Shown here in pieces: positions 16,777 to 25,942 of a stretch of DNA of 64,000 nucleotides. The translations under genes were made by a program, and so were the position numbers. Within the stretch, counting starts at the first letter, position 1. Every line of letters begins with the position of its first letter. The DNA comes from Catellatospora citrea (GTDB lineage Bacteria > Actinomycetota > Actinomycetes > Mycobacteriales > Micromonosporaceae): positions 3,162,001 to 3,226,000 of the forward strand of contig NZ_RAPR01000001.1 of NCBI RefSeq assembly GCF_003610235.1, in the 5' to 3' direction. Below the pieces are notes generated by a model, which was not told where the DNA came from, did not search any database, and saw only the letters and a list, made by a program, of their open reading frames with translations.

Positions 16777-18524
16777 ACCTGTTGAAGTCCATGAAGAAGA
16801 ATGTTGAGGCCGGGGAGGGCATGCCCTCCCCGGCCGCTTTGTCGGTGACCCCCTGGCACGTGCAGGTCGGTGACGGCTACAGCGCGACGTTCGCCGTGTG
16901 CGGGTACCCGGCAGAGGTCGGCCCGGCGTGGCTGGACCCGCTGCTGTCCTACCCCGGCCGCGTGGACGTGGCCGTGCACATCGACCCGGTCGCGGCGCAG
17001 CTGGCCGCGCCAATGCTGAAGAGGCAGCGGGCGCGGCTGGAGTCGTCGCGGCGGCTGGATGCCGACCAGGGCAAGCTCGGTGATCCGATGACCAACGCGG
17101 CGGCGGCCGACGCCGCCGACCTGGCCGAGCGAGTCGCCCGAGGCGCGGCACGGCTGTTCGACGTCGGGATCTACGTCACCATCCATGCCCGAGACCTCGA
17201 CGAGCTGCGCGCCGTGACCGCGGGCGTCAAGTCGGCCGCCGCCGGCGTCATGCTCGACCTGCAGCCCGCGACGTTCCGCCACCAGGCGGGCTGGGTCGCG
17301 ACGCTGCCGATAGGGGTTGACCCGCTGCGGATGCGCCGCATCCTCGACACCAACGCTCTGGCGGCGGCGTTCCCGCTCGCGTCGGCCGACCTGGCGGCCC
17401 CGGCCCCCGGCGTCGTCGCCCCGCCTGACGGGGTGCTCTACGGCGTCAACACCACGTCCAACGGGGTACTGCTGTGGGACCGGTGGCGGCAGGACAACCA
17501 CAACAGCGTGGTCCTGGCCAGGTCGGGTGCGGGCAAGTCGTACTTCGTCAAGCTCGAAGTGCTGCGGAACCTGTACCAGGGCACGGCGGTCTCGGTCATC
17601 GACCCCGAGGACGAGTACGCGCCCCTCGCGGAGCACGTCGGAGGCACCGTCGTGCAGCTCGGCGTGCCCGGCGTACGCATCAATCCCCTCGACCTGCCGA
17701 CCGATGGCCGCACCGACACGCTGACCCGGCGCGGGCTGTACCTCCACACGCTGATCTCGGTCATGCTCGGCGCGACCCCGCCGCCGACCGAGAAGGCCGC
17801 CCTCGACCGGGCGATCACGGCCACCTACGCGGCAGCCGGGATCAACGCCGACCCGGCCACCTGGACCCGGCCCGCGCCGCTGCTGCGGGACCTGGCGGCG
17901 ACCCTCGCCGCCGACGACGACCCCGCCGCCGGGCAGCTGGCCGCGCGGCTGGCCCCGTGGACGGCCGGGAACTTCGCCAGCCTGTTCGACGGGCCGACGA
18001 CTACCAGCCCGCACGGGCACTTGGTGGTCTGGAGCCTGCGGCACCTGCCCGACGAGCTGCGCACGGTCGGGACCCTTCTGGCGCTGGACTCGATCTGGTC
18101 GGGCATCGACACTCCGGTCCCCGGCGCCCGCCGGGGGCGGCACCTCGTCGTCGTCGACGAAGCCTGGCTGCTGATGCGCGATGGCGAGGGCTCGAGATTC
18201 TTGTTCCGGATGGCCAAGGCCGCCCGCAAGCGCTCGGCGGGGCTGTGCGTCATCACCCAGGACGCCGCCGACGTGCTGTCGACCGATCTCGGCCTGGCCG
18301 TGGTGAGCAACGCGGCGACGCAGGTGTTGATGCGCCAGTCCACGCAGTCCATCGACGCGGTGTCCGAGGCGTTCTCGCTGACCGCTGGGGAGTCGCGACT
18401 GCTGTTGTCGGCGCCCAGGGGCGAGGGCCTGCTCGTCGCGGGGCGTTCGCGCATCCCGTTCCGCAGCGTCGGGTCGGCGGCAGAGCACAAGATCGCCGTG
18501 ACGGGGATCGGTGAGGCCGGATGA
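16773..18524 (+). CDS. VirB4-type conjugation ATPase
   Basis: This 583-residue protein is translated from a GTG at 16773 that overlaps the previous stop (GTGA). It has Walker A ARSGAGKSYF near residue 250, the VirB4 signature DPEDEYAPL shortly after, Walker B LVVVDEAWLLM near 457, and ITQD and QSTQSIDAVSEAFSLT segments as in the VirB4/TraE family. It powers pilus assembly and DNA transfer at the inner face of the membrane. The stop overlaps the next start. Confidence 0.9.
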   Translation: MNLLKSMKKNVEAGEGMPSPAALSVTPWHVQVGDGYSATFAVCGYPAEVGPAWLDPLLSYPGRVDVAVHIDPVAAQLAAPMLKRQRARLESSRRLDADQGKLGDPMTNAAAADAADLAERVARGAARLFDVGIYVTIHARDLDELRAVTAGVKSAAAGVMLDLQPATFRHQAGWVATLPIGVDPLRMRRILDTNALAAAFPLASADLAAPAPGVVAPPDGVLYGVNTTSNGVLLWDRWRQDNHNSVVLARSGAGKSYFVKLEVLRNLYQGTAVSVIDPEDEYAPLAEHVGGTVVQLGVPGVRINPLDLPTDGRTDTLTRRGLYLHTLISVMLGATPPPTEKAALDRAITATYAAAGINADPATWTRPAPLLRDLAATLAADDDPAAGQLAARLAPWTAGNFASLFDGPTTTSPHGHLVVWSLRHLPDELRTVGTLLALDSIWSGIDTPVPGARRGRHLVVVDEAWLLMRDGEGSRFLFRMAKAARKRSAGLCVITQDAADVLSTDLGLAVVSNAATQVLMRQSTQSIDAVSEAFSLTAGESRLLLSAPRGEGLLVAGRSRIPFRSVGSAAEHKIAVTGIGEAG

Positions 18525-20995
18525 ACGCCGACGTCCTCATCAAGCCCGGCGAGGTCTGGGCGTGGATCGTCGCGCGGCCGTGGCTGGGGTTCATCGCCGC
18601 CGCCGCGATCGTGGGCTACGTCTTCGGCCACGACCAGCTGCTCGCGTGGCGGCACAAGCGCTTCGCCACCGGCGCGCGGTGGCTGACCATCGCCGCGCCG
18701 CCGGAGGTCACCGAGGAGGCCGCCGCGGCGTTCTGGACAACGCTCGTCGGCGTCCTGACGCCTTCAGTGTGGCGGCGGCGGATCTACGGCATCCCGCATG
18801 TCGGCTGGGAGTACACCTGGACCGGCCGAGCCCTGGCTATTCGCGTGTGGGTGCCGGGCACGGTGCCGCCCGGCGCGGTCGAGGCCGCCGTGCGGGCGGC
18901 CTGGCCCGCCGCCACGCTCACCAGCGAGGACGCCGCCGCGCCAATCCCGCTGACCGTGGGTGAGCAGGTCGGCGGGGCGCACTGGTCGCAGTCGGCCGAC
19001 GTGCTGCCGCTGCGCACTGAGCACGGCGCCGACCCGCTGCGGGCGCTGCTGTCGGCCGGGGCCGAGGTCCGCCACCGCGAGCACGCGGTGGTGCAGATCC
19101 TGGCCCGGCCCGCCACGGCCCGGCGCGTACGGGCGGCCAGACGCACGGCAGCGGCCAGCAGCACGCACCCTCACGGGCGGCCCGATGTGGCCGCCCGCGC
19201 TGTGTCCGGGGTCGCGCGGCTGATGATCGAGCCGCTGGTGTGGATCCTGGAGGGGTTCGCCCCCGGCCCGTCCCGCCCTCGCAGCCCGGCCCACGCCACG
19301 GCGGTGCGGACGGGCGAGCGTGACCCGGTGGCCACCGCCGACGCCCGTCAGGTGGTGGAGAAGGCGGTGCGGGTGCCGCACTACGAGATGGCGGTGCGGT
19401 TCGCCGTGGCTGCCGACGCGGACAAGACGCCGCCGGATAAGCAGCGGGCCAGGCAGATCCGCGAGCGGCTCGTCGGGCTCGGTCACACGATCGCTGCTGC
19501 GGCGGCGGTCTACACAGGGCCGAACCGGCTGCGGCGGATGAAGATGTCTGCTCCGGTGGCCACGGTCTCCGGACGGCGGCTGCGGCGCGGGTTCCTGGCC
19601 TCGGTGCCGGAGCTCGCGGCGATGGCCGCGCTGCCGCAGGACCTCGCGGTGCCGGGCCTGGACCGGGCTCGGGCCAAGGCGGTGCCGGCGCCCGTGGCCG
19701 TGCCTTCGGGCGGGCGTGGGGTGAAGCTGATCGGCCGTTCGCAGCTGGGTCGTCACTCGGTCGGTATGAACGTGACCGACGCCCGGCAGCACGTGCACGT
19801 GGTCGGCAAGACCGGCGTCGGCAAGTCCACCCTGTTGCTGAACATGATCGTGGGTGACATCAAGGCCGGGCGCGGAACGGTGGTCATCGACCCGCGAGGG
19901 GACCTGATCACCGACGTCCTCGACCGGCTTCCGGCCTCCTACGCCAAGAAGATCGTCATCATCGATCCCGACCAGGAGAATCCCGGCTGCTTCAATCCAC
20001 TGGACGACCGCGGTGATCCACACCTGGCTGTGGATAACCTTGTGGGTATCTTCGCGAAGATCTTCGCCGGGCAGTGGGGTCCGCGTATGGACGACACGAT
20101 GCGTGTGGCCTGCCTGACGCTGATGCGCCACGCGAAGCCGACCTTGAGCCTGGTGCCGTCGCTGTTGCAGGACAAAGAGTTCCGGGCCAGGTTCACCCAC
20201 GGTCTGGACGACCCGGACGGCCTGGGCGGATTCTGGGTCTGGTACGACGGCATCAACGAACAGTTCCGGGGCCAGGTCATCGCCCCGGTCCTGGCGAGGC
20301 TTCGCGCGTTCCTGCTGCGGGACTTCGTCAAGAGTGTGATCGGCAACGCCCAGTCGTCGTTCGACATGGGCAAGATCCTCGACGGCGGAGTGCTGCTGTG
20401 CCGGCTGCCGAAAGGCATCCTCGGCGAGGAAACCAGCCGCATCCTGGGCTCGCTCATCGTCGCCCGCGTGTGGCAGGCCGCCATCGCGCGGGCCAGCATC
20501 CCCGAAGACCAGCGAAAAGACGCTTGTCTATACATTGACGAGTGTCAGAACTTCTTGACCTTGCCTGGCTCGGTCGGGGACATGCTGGCCGAGGCACGCG
20601 GGTTCCGGCTCGGCCTGGCGCTGGCGCACCAGGACTTGGCGCAGCTGCCCAAGGACATCGCCGCGGCGGTGTCGGCCAACGCCCGGTCGAAGCTGTTCTT
20701 CAACGTCGACCCCGGCGACGCCCGCGAGCTGTCGAGGCACACCAAACCGGAGTTGGACGAGCACGACCTCGCCCATCTCGACGTCTACACCGCCGCCGCC
20801 CGGCTCCTGGTCGGTAATCGCGAGCTACCCGCTTTCACGTTCACCACCAACCCGCCGGTGGAGATCGTGGGTGAGGCGACCGCGATCCGCCAGGAGGTCG
20901 CCGCCGCGCACAGCCGCGACGGCGAGCAGGAGCCGCCGATGGAACGGCTCGCCCGCACGGCGATGAGACGGCGGATGGAAGCCCGCGAGCGCTGA
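18521..20995 (+). CDS. VirD4/TraG-type coupling ATPase
   Basis: This 824-residue protein has an N-terminal membrane helix (WLGFIAAAAIVGYVFGHDQL), a long variable domain, then a RecA-like motor with Walker A VVGKTGVGKSTLLLNM near residue 428 and Walker B CLYIDECQNFL near 667. DPRGDLITDVLDRL and a SKLFFNVDPGDARELSRH ending fit the TraG/VirD4 and HerA/TraM-like motor class. It should bring the DNA substrate to the channel. It is the last of four genes joined by 4-base overlaps, and a large stem lies just after it. Confidence 0.9.
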   Translation: MNADVLIKPGEVWAWIVARPWLGFIAAAAIVGYVFGHDQLLAWRHKRFATGARWLTIAAPPEVTEEAAAAFWTTLVGVLTPSVWRRRIYGIPHVGWEYTWTGRALAIRVWVPGTVPPGAVEAAVRAAWPAATLTSEDAAAPIPLTVGEQVGGAHWSQSADVLPLRTEHGADPLRALLSAGAEVRHREHAVVQILARPATARRVRAARRTAAASSTHPHGRPDVAARAVSGVARLMIEPLVWILEGFAPGPSRPRSPAHATAVRTGERDPVATADARQVVEKAVRVPHYEMAVRFAVAADADKTPPDKQRARQIRERLVGLGHTIAAAAAVYTGPNRLRRMKMSAPVATVSGRRLRRGFLASVPELAAMAALPQDLAVPGLDRARAKAVPAPVAVPSGGRGVKLIGRSQLGRHSVGMNVTDARQHVHVVGKTGVGKSTLLLNMIVGDIKAGRGTVVIDPRGDLITDVLDRLPASYAKKIVIIDPDQENPGCFNPLDDRGDPHLAVDNLVGIFAKIFAGQWGPRMDDTMRVACLTLMRHAKPTLSLVPSLLQDKEFRARFTHGLDDPDGLGGFWVWYDGINEQFRGQVIAPVLARLRAFLLRDFVKSVIGNAQSSFDMGKILDGGVLLCRLPKGILGEETSRILGSLIVARVWQAAIARASIPEDQRKDACLYIDECQNFLTLPGSVGDMLAEARGFRLGLALAHQDLAQLPKDIAAAVSANARSKLFFNVDPGDARELSRHTKPELDEHDLAHLDVYTAAARLLVGNRELPAFTFTTNPPVEIVGEATAIRQEVAAAHSRDGEQEPPMERLARTAMRRRMEARER

Positions 20996-21034
20996 TCAAG
21001 CCGCTCGTTTCGGGGCTGCATTGGGTGCGGCATC

Positions 21035-21083
21035 GGGGGCTCGCTTGGGGGTGTCTGCGGCACGTGACCTCAAGCGAGCCCCC
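21035..21083. repeat. 13-bp inverted repeat downstream of the coupling gene
   Basis: GGGGGCTCGCTTG (21035-21047) and CAAGCGAGCCCCC (21071-21083) are perfect inverted copies with a 23-base loop. It may be a terminator, but its place between the coupling ATPase and the replication-relaxation gene also suits an origin of transfer. Confidence 0.5.
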
Positions 21084-21198
21084 TCGCGGGCGTCTGTCAG
21101 GTGCCTGGCCTGCCCCAACCCGGCCAGTGCCGGACCAGACAGCAAGATCAACCTATCCAGACTCCCTACCGGGACTCTCTCTCCAGGGGTATCCACCT

Positions 21199-22056
21199 AT
21201 GCCGCAATCGCGTCCTGATGGTCTGCTGGCCATCTACCCGCACGTCACCAGCCGTGACCGTCAGCTGCTCCAGCTGCTCGACGACCACCAGGTCCTCACC
21301 ACCGACCAGATCCACGCCCTGTTCTTCCACGCCCGGCGTACCTGCCAGATCCGCCTGACCGAGCTGCGAGCCCTGGGACTGCTGGACCGGTTCCGGTTCG
21401 CCCGCGACGGCGGAGGCTCCCAGCCCTGGCACTGGACACTCGGCCACAACGGGCACCGCTTCCAGGCCGCCGCCCACGGCCGGGCCGAGCCCACCGCCCG
21501 CACGAGCCGCCAGACCATGCAGCGGCTGTCGGCCAACCCGAACCTGACACACCTGCTCACGGCCAACGAGTTCGGGGTCCGGCTGACCGCGCATACCCGC
21601 CGCCACCCGGCCGCGAGGCTTCAGCGCTGGTGGTCGGAGGCCAGCGCCAGGACGCAGTTCCGGGTGATCACCCCGGACGGGCACGGCGTGTGGAGCGTCG
21701 GCGGCAGCACGGTGGGCTACTGGCTGGAGGTCGACACCGGCACCGAGCCGCTGGGCAAGGTAGCCGCCAAACTCGACAAGTACGCCGTGCTCGCGCGGCA
21801 GGGCGGGCCGCGGTATCCGGTGCTGTTCTGGGTGCACAGCGAGGACCGCGAGGAACACCTCCACGCGCAGCTGCGCGGCCGGCGGGCCGAAGTCGTCGTC
21901 TGCGCCACCGCCGTGCACGCCGCCGACCCGGCCGAAGCGGTGTGGCTTCCTGCGGGCGCCGACCGGCGCGTGCGGCTGGTGGAGCTGCCCAGCGACCACG
22001 GCCGGGCGGTCGCCGCCAACGCCAACTTCGACGAGAACGGCGTCTTCCTACTCTGA
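21199..22056 (+). CDS. Replication-relaxation family protein
   Basis: This 285-residue protein begins at the ATG at 21199. A winged-helix N-terminus (YPHVTSRDRQLLQLLDDHQV, LTTDQIHALFF) is followed by the conserved LTANEFGVRL, a PDGHGVWSVGGSTVGYWLE segment and the VDTGTEPLGKVAAKLDKYA motif of the Replic_Relax family found on actinobacterial plasmids and conjugative elements. The acidic EVDTGTE and KxxxY pattern resembles a nuclease-like fold. It may be required for DNA relaxation or replication of the element, and it is the best candidate here for an initiator. Confidence 0.8.
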   Translation: MPQSRPDGLLAIYPHVTSRDRQLLQLLDDHQVLTTDQIHALFFHARRTCQIRLTELRALGLLDRFRFARDGGGSQPWHWTLGHNGHRFQAAAHGRAEPTARTSRQTMQRLSANPNLTHLLTANEFGVRLTAHTRRHPAARLQRWWSEASARTQFRVITPDGHGVWSVGGSTVGYWLEVDTGTEPLGKVAAKLDKYAVLARQGGPRYPVLFWVHSEDREEHLHAQLRGRRAEVVVCATAVHAADPAEAVWLPAGADRRVRLVELPSDHGRAVAANANFDENGVFLL

Positions 22057-22140
22057 CAGAACCTGGCAGCCCCACGGCCAAACCTGTCAGCGCAGGTCAG
22101 AGCCTCAAAGGTGTTCCTGACAGAGGGTTGTGGTGTCAGG
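22051..22140. promoter_or_regulatory. CTGACA-box operator cluster C
   Basis: CTGACA at 22053, CTGGCA at 22063 (ten bases later), TGTCAG at 22085, CTGACA at 22117 and TGTCAG at 22134 overlap the end of the gene at 21199 and precede the gene at 22366. TTGTGGTGTCAGGTC at 22128 also occurs at 5654, so the same regulator probably acts at both places. Confidence 0.6.
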
Positions 22141-22365
22141 TCGCATGGCTACCGTGCAGCTTCCTTTCATTTTGCTCGCACCGCCGCCCGTCTGTCCCTC
22201 CCGGACCTGCCTCGCGCCAGCGCGATCACCCGTAGCCCACCTTCCGGTCGGCTCGTGATCTACGCCTGCGCCTTCGACGGCAGCAATCCCCGGCCAGACG
22301 CCGCGATCCGGTGGCACCAGCAGCACCACCACCCCAACCCACTCCTTCGCGAAGGGAGCGCCCCC

Positions 22366-23067
22366 ATGCCCAAGCCCACCCCGCTCACCGACCAGGTTGT
22401 CACCGTCTGCTTCGCCCCCGGCGAAGACGCCGACTGGTTCTCCGCCAGTGAGAAGGTCAACGACCTCCTCAACGCTAACGGCACCCCGGCCCGGCGCTAC
22501 CACGTGCGCCACCGCAGCCTCATCGGCTGGCTCACCCGGTTCTTCGGTTACTACCTGCTCGACGCCGCCCGCAAGTTCGGCGCGATCACCATGGCCGCCG
22601 GTGGCCGCAAGGGTCGACTCGACCTCAACGCCACCGCCGCCAACGCCGCAGGCGACGCGATCCTGCGCTGGCGCGCCTGGAACCAGCACATCAACAACAC
22701 CACCAAGCCCGCCCGCACCTGGGAGGATTTCCTCGCCCAGCACCACGCCGACCCCGCCAAGGTCAGTATCAACGAAGCCCGCCGCCGCTTCCAGCAGCAG
22801 CCTCGCGTCCTGGCGATGCTCGCCTACGTCGGCGCCCACACCTTCGACCCCTACGAGCTGGCCGCTTACCAGGCCGGAGAGGCCACCTACGCCGGACTGC
22901 ACTGGCGCATCGCGATGGTCGGCGATGTCCTGATCACCGTCGAAGGCAAGGTCCTCAAGCCCGCCAGCGACACCGTCGCTGACCAGCTCCGCTTCGGCAA
23001 CGAGGCATGCGCCTACCTGCGCAGCCTCAAGTCCAGCGCACGCCTGTGCGCGGTCGCCATCGCCTAA
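22366..23067 (+). CDS. Hypothetical protein, 233 aa
   Basis: I do not recognise the family. The ATG at 22366 follows a GAAGGGAG ribosome site that forms part of a small hairpin. The protein is soluble and helical, with a central SINEARRRFQQQPRVLAM segment and a C-terminal Cys-containing end. It is the first gene after operator cluster C and opens the rightward accessory operon that continues to 30171. Confidence 0.65.
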   Translation: MPKPTPLTDQVVTVCFAPGEDADWFSASEKVNDLLNANGTPARRYHVRHRSLIGWLTRFFGYYLLDAARKFGAITMAAGGRKGRLDLNATAANAAGDAILRWRAWNQHINNTTKPARTWEDFLAQHHADPAKVSINEARRRFQQQPRVLAMLAYVGAHTFDPYELAAYQAGEATYAGLHWRIAMVGDVLITVEGKVLKPASDTVADQLRFGNEACAYLRSLKSSARLCAVAIA

Positions 23068-23091
23068 CACCCACACCACACAACTCGAGGA

Positions 23092-23116
23092 CCGGTCGCA
23101 GCCCCGCTGCAACCGG
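23092..23116 (+). terminator. Intergenic hairpin
   Basis: CCGGTCGCAG/CTGCAACCGG with one mismatch is followed by CTTTC, 35 bases before the next start. It is one of a series of such hairpins between 22.3 and 29.1 kb. Confidence 0.5.
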
Positions 23117-23151
23117 CTTTCGCCATGCCCCCACCACCCCGAAGGAGAGCC

Positions 23152-23853
23152 ATGTTCCTCACCGACCACGCCCTGCGCCGCATCGCCGCTTCCACCAACG
23201 AGGTCCTGCCCGATCAGCTGTGGCGCTTCGACACCGCCGCAGAGGACGCCGTGGGCGACCTCGCCCGCCTGCTGCACAAGACCGCGCGGGAATACAACGC
23301 CACCGTCGCCTACCTCGACAGCGCCGTACCGCACCTGACGGTCCGCCCCGCACTCCGCACCGCCGGCCAACGCGAAGCCGTGTACGGGATGCTCGCCGCG
23401 ATCGAGCGGCACGACTTGCTGTCCAGCGTGCTCATCGACGCCTACACGGCGTGGCGCAGGCACCGCACGGTCGGCGGCGGCAACGAGCAGCACCTGCTGG
23501 TGTACCCCGGGGACCCGGCCCACGGCGTGATCACCCTGTCGCGCACCTCGCCCCGCTTCTGGCGTGCCACCGCCGACACCGAAGCCGCCAAGGCGTTCGA
23601 CGTCCCGTATGCCGGGCGGATCGTCGGCCTGATCGGCGAGACCCCGGAGGGCAGGTACGAGGCCACGGCGTGCAGCGACCTGGCCCACGCCGAGTCCGGC
23701 TCGCCCATGGCCTACCGGCTTCCCGACCGCGACGACCTGACCACGGCGTGCCGGTCGCTGCTGCGCTGGTGGCAGCTGCGGCACTCGGCGGCCTGGCGAA
23801 GCCGCACTCCCGACCAGCTCGAACCCGCCGAGCTGGGCCAGCTCGCCGCATAG
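23152..23853 (+). CDS. Hypothetical protein, 233 aa
   Basis: The start at the ATG at 23152 is supported by GAAGGAGAGCC just upstream. The protein is soluble, with HTLxxRPALR-like segments, a YTAWRRHRTVGGGNEQHLLV stretch and several Trp residues near the C-terminus (RWWQLRHSAAW). No catalytic motif is recognised. It is spaced ten bases from the next gene, so the two are likely co-translated. Confidence 0.65.
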   Translation: MFLTDHALRRIAASTNEVLPDQLWRFDTAAEDAVGDLARLLHKTAREYNATVAYLDSAVPHLTVRPALRTAGQREAVYGMLAAIERHDLLSSVLIDAYTAWRRHRTVGGGNEQHLLVYPGDPAHGVITLSRTSPRFWRATADTEAAKAFDVPYAGRIVGLIGETPEGRYEATACSDLAHAESGSPMAYRLPDRDDLTTACRSLLRWWQLRHSAAWRSRTPDQLEPAELGQLAA

Positions 23854-23862
23854 GAGGCCGCC

Positions 23863-24456
23863 ATGCTCAACCTCGACGCGGTCGGCCGCTGGATCACCCG
23901 TCGCACCGGCCGCACCCTCGACCAGCACGCCGCCGACCCCGTCCCGGCCGCCGCGAACCTGCCCCAGGCCGCCCACGGCCTGCGTACGGCGCGCACCGAC
24001 CTGCTGCTCAAAGTCGACCAGCTGCGGACCGCGCTGATCAACGAGGACGACCTGTCCGGCAGCATCGCCGCCGTCACCGGCCCCCTGGACGCCATCGCCA
24101 CGCTCGGCAGCGAGTACCGGTACGCCCGCAACTGGGCCGACGTGCTGATCGGCGATCCGGCCCGGACCGAGTACGCCGAGGCCCACCGGGCGCAGCCGCT
24201 GCGGCGCTACGTCAACCCCGGCGACACCGTGCCCGTCATCCTGCCGCACACCGACGCCTGCCGCCAGCGGCACCTCGCCGGACGGCACACCCGCGCGCGT
24301 GTCAGCAGGCACGATGCCGAACTCGACCTCGTCATCGGCCCCGCCCAGGTGCGCCTGGCTCACGCCGACGCCGGGATCTACCAAGACCCCGCCCACGGCG
24401 GCGCTCTCTACGTCCTGGAACCCGGGGCTGACGAAGCCGCCGCCTCCGACGGCTGA
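23863..24456 (+). CDS. Hypothetical protein, 197 aa
   Basis: This protein of unknown function starts at the ATG at 23863, nine bases after the previous stop with GAGG upstream. It is mostly helical (LRTARTDLLLKVDQLRTALI), with a later beta-rich part (RRYVNPGDTVPVILPHTDAC) ending in an acidic tail. No membrane segment is seen. Context places it among the accessory genes of the conjugative element. Confidence 0.65.
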   Translation: MLNLDAVGRWITRRTGRTLDQHAADPVPAAANLPQAAHGLRTARTDLLLKVDQLRTALINEDDLSGSIAAVTGPLDAIATLGSEYRYARNWADVLIGDPARTEYAEAHRAQPLRRYVNPGDTVPVILPHTDACRQRHLAGRHTRARVSRHDAELDLVIGPAQVRLAHADAGIYQDPAHGGALYVLEPGADEAAASDG

Positions 24457-24576
24457 CCCCCAGGCGACTGACGCCGCCCCCAGGCCACCGGGCCGCGATC
24501 CCAGCAACCACCGCACGGCAACGCACCGCTCCACGCGCCTGCCGCGCTGGCTGCTGCCCGCGACGCGGCGCACAAC

Positions 24577-24602
24577 AGCCCGGCACAACGCCGTGCCGGG
24601 CT
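24577..24602 (+). terminator. Intergenic hairpin
   Basis: AGCCCGGCAC/GTGCCGGGCT is a perfect 10-bp stem with a 6-base loop, 32 bases before the next start codon. Confidence 0.6.
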
Positions 24603-24633
24603 CCAACCACCCCTAGTTCCCAAGGAGGGAACC

Positions 24634-25887
24634 ATGCAGCACAACCTGTCCATGACTCCTGCCATGCAGGAGATCCTCGACGCGCTGCGCGACCTCGGCC
24701 ATGGCAACGTCAACGACCTGGCCGACAAGTCGGGCCGGGCCGTGTCCACCGTCCACAAGGCGCTCAAGGCGTTCGCCGACGCCGGTCTGATCAGTGAGGT
24801 CGACACCGGCGCGGACCCCGCCGAGGGCGTCCCCAGCCGGTGGACCCTCGCCGAGGACATCGCCCAGCAGGCCGCCGACCTCGGCGGCACCGACACCGCC
24901 GGCAAGGACGAGTTCGACGCCGACGCGGACCCGGACGCCGAGGAGTCGGACGACGACGCGGACTCGGAGAACGACGAGGACGACGCGGACGGCGAGGAAT
25001 GGGACGGTGACGAGGACGCGGAGAACGACGACGAGGACGCGGACTCGGAGAACGCTGAGCACGACGGCACGGACGACGACGAGGACGACGACCCCGAGGA
25101 GGACGAGGACGAGGGTCGCATCGTGGTCACGGTCGTTCAGCCGAGCCGTCCCGGCGACCGCAAGATCATGACGATCAAGGCGGTCATCGCCGAACACAGC
25201 GACGACGGCGCGACCCTCGACGAGATCGTGGCCGAGAGCGGAATCGGGCACCCGACCGCCTCCCGGCTGCTGACCGCGATGGAGCAGGCGGGCGCCGCCC
25301 TCCGCAAGCCCGGCATCCCCGCCCGGTGGATCGCCGGACCGACCAAGGCCAGCGAGGTGGACCCGAACCCGGAGCCGCCCCGCTGCCCCCTGTGCTTCCA
25401 GGTGATCAAGGGCCTGACCGAGTCGCCGGAGGCGGTCGCCCAGGTGCAGCCTCTCGTGCGCCCGGACGGGACCCTGCACATCCTCACCGAGGACGGCACG
25501 ACCCACACGGTCACCCTGCCCAAGCGCACGCCCATCCGCACCACGGGCTTCGCCACGGCCGGGGCGGTGCGCCGCACCGACGTCACCGCCAACGCCGACG
25601 GCAGCCAGCCGTTCGGCAAGGGCGAGCTGGAGAAGCTGACGTTCGACACCCTCAAGGCCAACGCGGGCCGCACCATGACCCCGCAGGAGATCGCCACCGC
25701 CATCAGCAACCAGCTCGGTGGCCGGTCGGTCAGCTCCGGGGCGGTGCGCAACAACTGCGGCAAGCTCGGTGCCGCCGGCCGCATCCTCATGGTCTCCGAG
25801 TCGCCGTGGGCCTTCCAGTTCCCGGCGCCCGCCGCGGACAGCGGTGACACGAAGCAGGCCGACGACTCCACCGACGAGCGGGCCTGA
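24634..25887 (+). CDS. Three-part winged-helix protein with acidic linker
   Basis: This 417-residue protein has an N-terminal winged helix (MQEILDALRDLGHGNVNDLA, AVSTVHKALKAFADAGL), a linker of about 70 residues almost wholly Asp/Glu (residues 93-162), a second winged helix (KAVIAEHSDDGATLDEIVAE, TASRLLTAMEQAG), a GTLHILTEDGTTHTVTLP segment and a third winged-helix-like domain (MTPQEIATAISNQLGG). CPLCFQ could be half of a zinc site. It looks like a DNA-binding organiser or regulator. The acidic linker may mimic DNA or bind basic proteins. The ATG at 24634 follows AAGGAGGGAACC. Confidence 0.7.
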   Translation: MQHNLSMTPAMQEILDALRDLGHGNVNDLADKSGRAVSTVHKALKAFADAGLISEVDTGADPAEGVPSRWTLAEDIAQQAADLGGTDTAGKDEFDADADPDAEESDDDADSENDEDDADGEEWDGDEDAENDDEDADSENAEHDGTDDDEDDDPEEDEDEGRIVVTVVQPSRPGDRKIMTIKAVIAEHSDDGATLDEIVAESGIGHPTASRLLTAMEQAGAALRKPGIPARWIAGPTKASEVDPNPEPPRCPLCFQVIKGLTESPEAVAQVQPLVRPDGTLHILTEDGTTHTVTLPKRTPIRTTGFATAGAVRRTDVTANADGSQPFGKGELEKLTFDTLKANAGRTMTPQEIATAISNQLGGRSVSSGAVRNNCGKLGAAGRILMVSESPWAFQFPAPAADSGDTKQADDSTDERA

Positions 25888-25894
25888 CGGCTGT

Positions 25895-25923
25895 GCCGGG
25901 GTCGGGCGATGCCCGGCCCCGGC
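25895..25923 (+). terminator. Intergenic hairpin
   Basis: GCCGGGGTCGGGC/GCCCGGCCCCGGC with a 3-base loop lies directly after the stop of the acidic-linker gene and before the frameshifted gene at 25943. Confidence 0.6.
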
Positions 25924-25942
25924 CTCGCCGAGGACAGCCGCC

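Noticed and set aside
16524..18488. 654-residue minus-strand frame opposite the VirB4 gene
   Set aside because: The plus-strand ATPase motifs are clear; the antisense frame is open only because of codon-position GC bias.
23007..24431. Long frame of Arg/Pro/Ala on the plus strand
   Set aside because: It lies out of frame over the well-supported genes at 23152 and 23863 and has the low-complexity composition of a GC-rich shadow.
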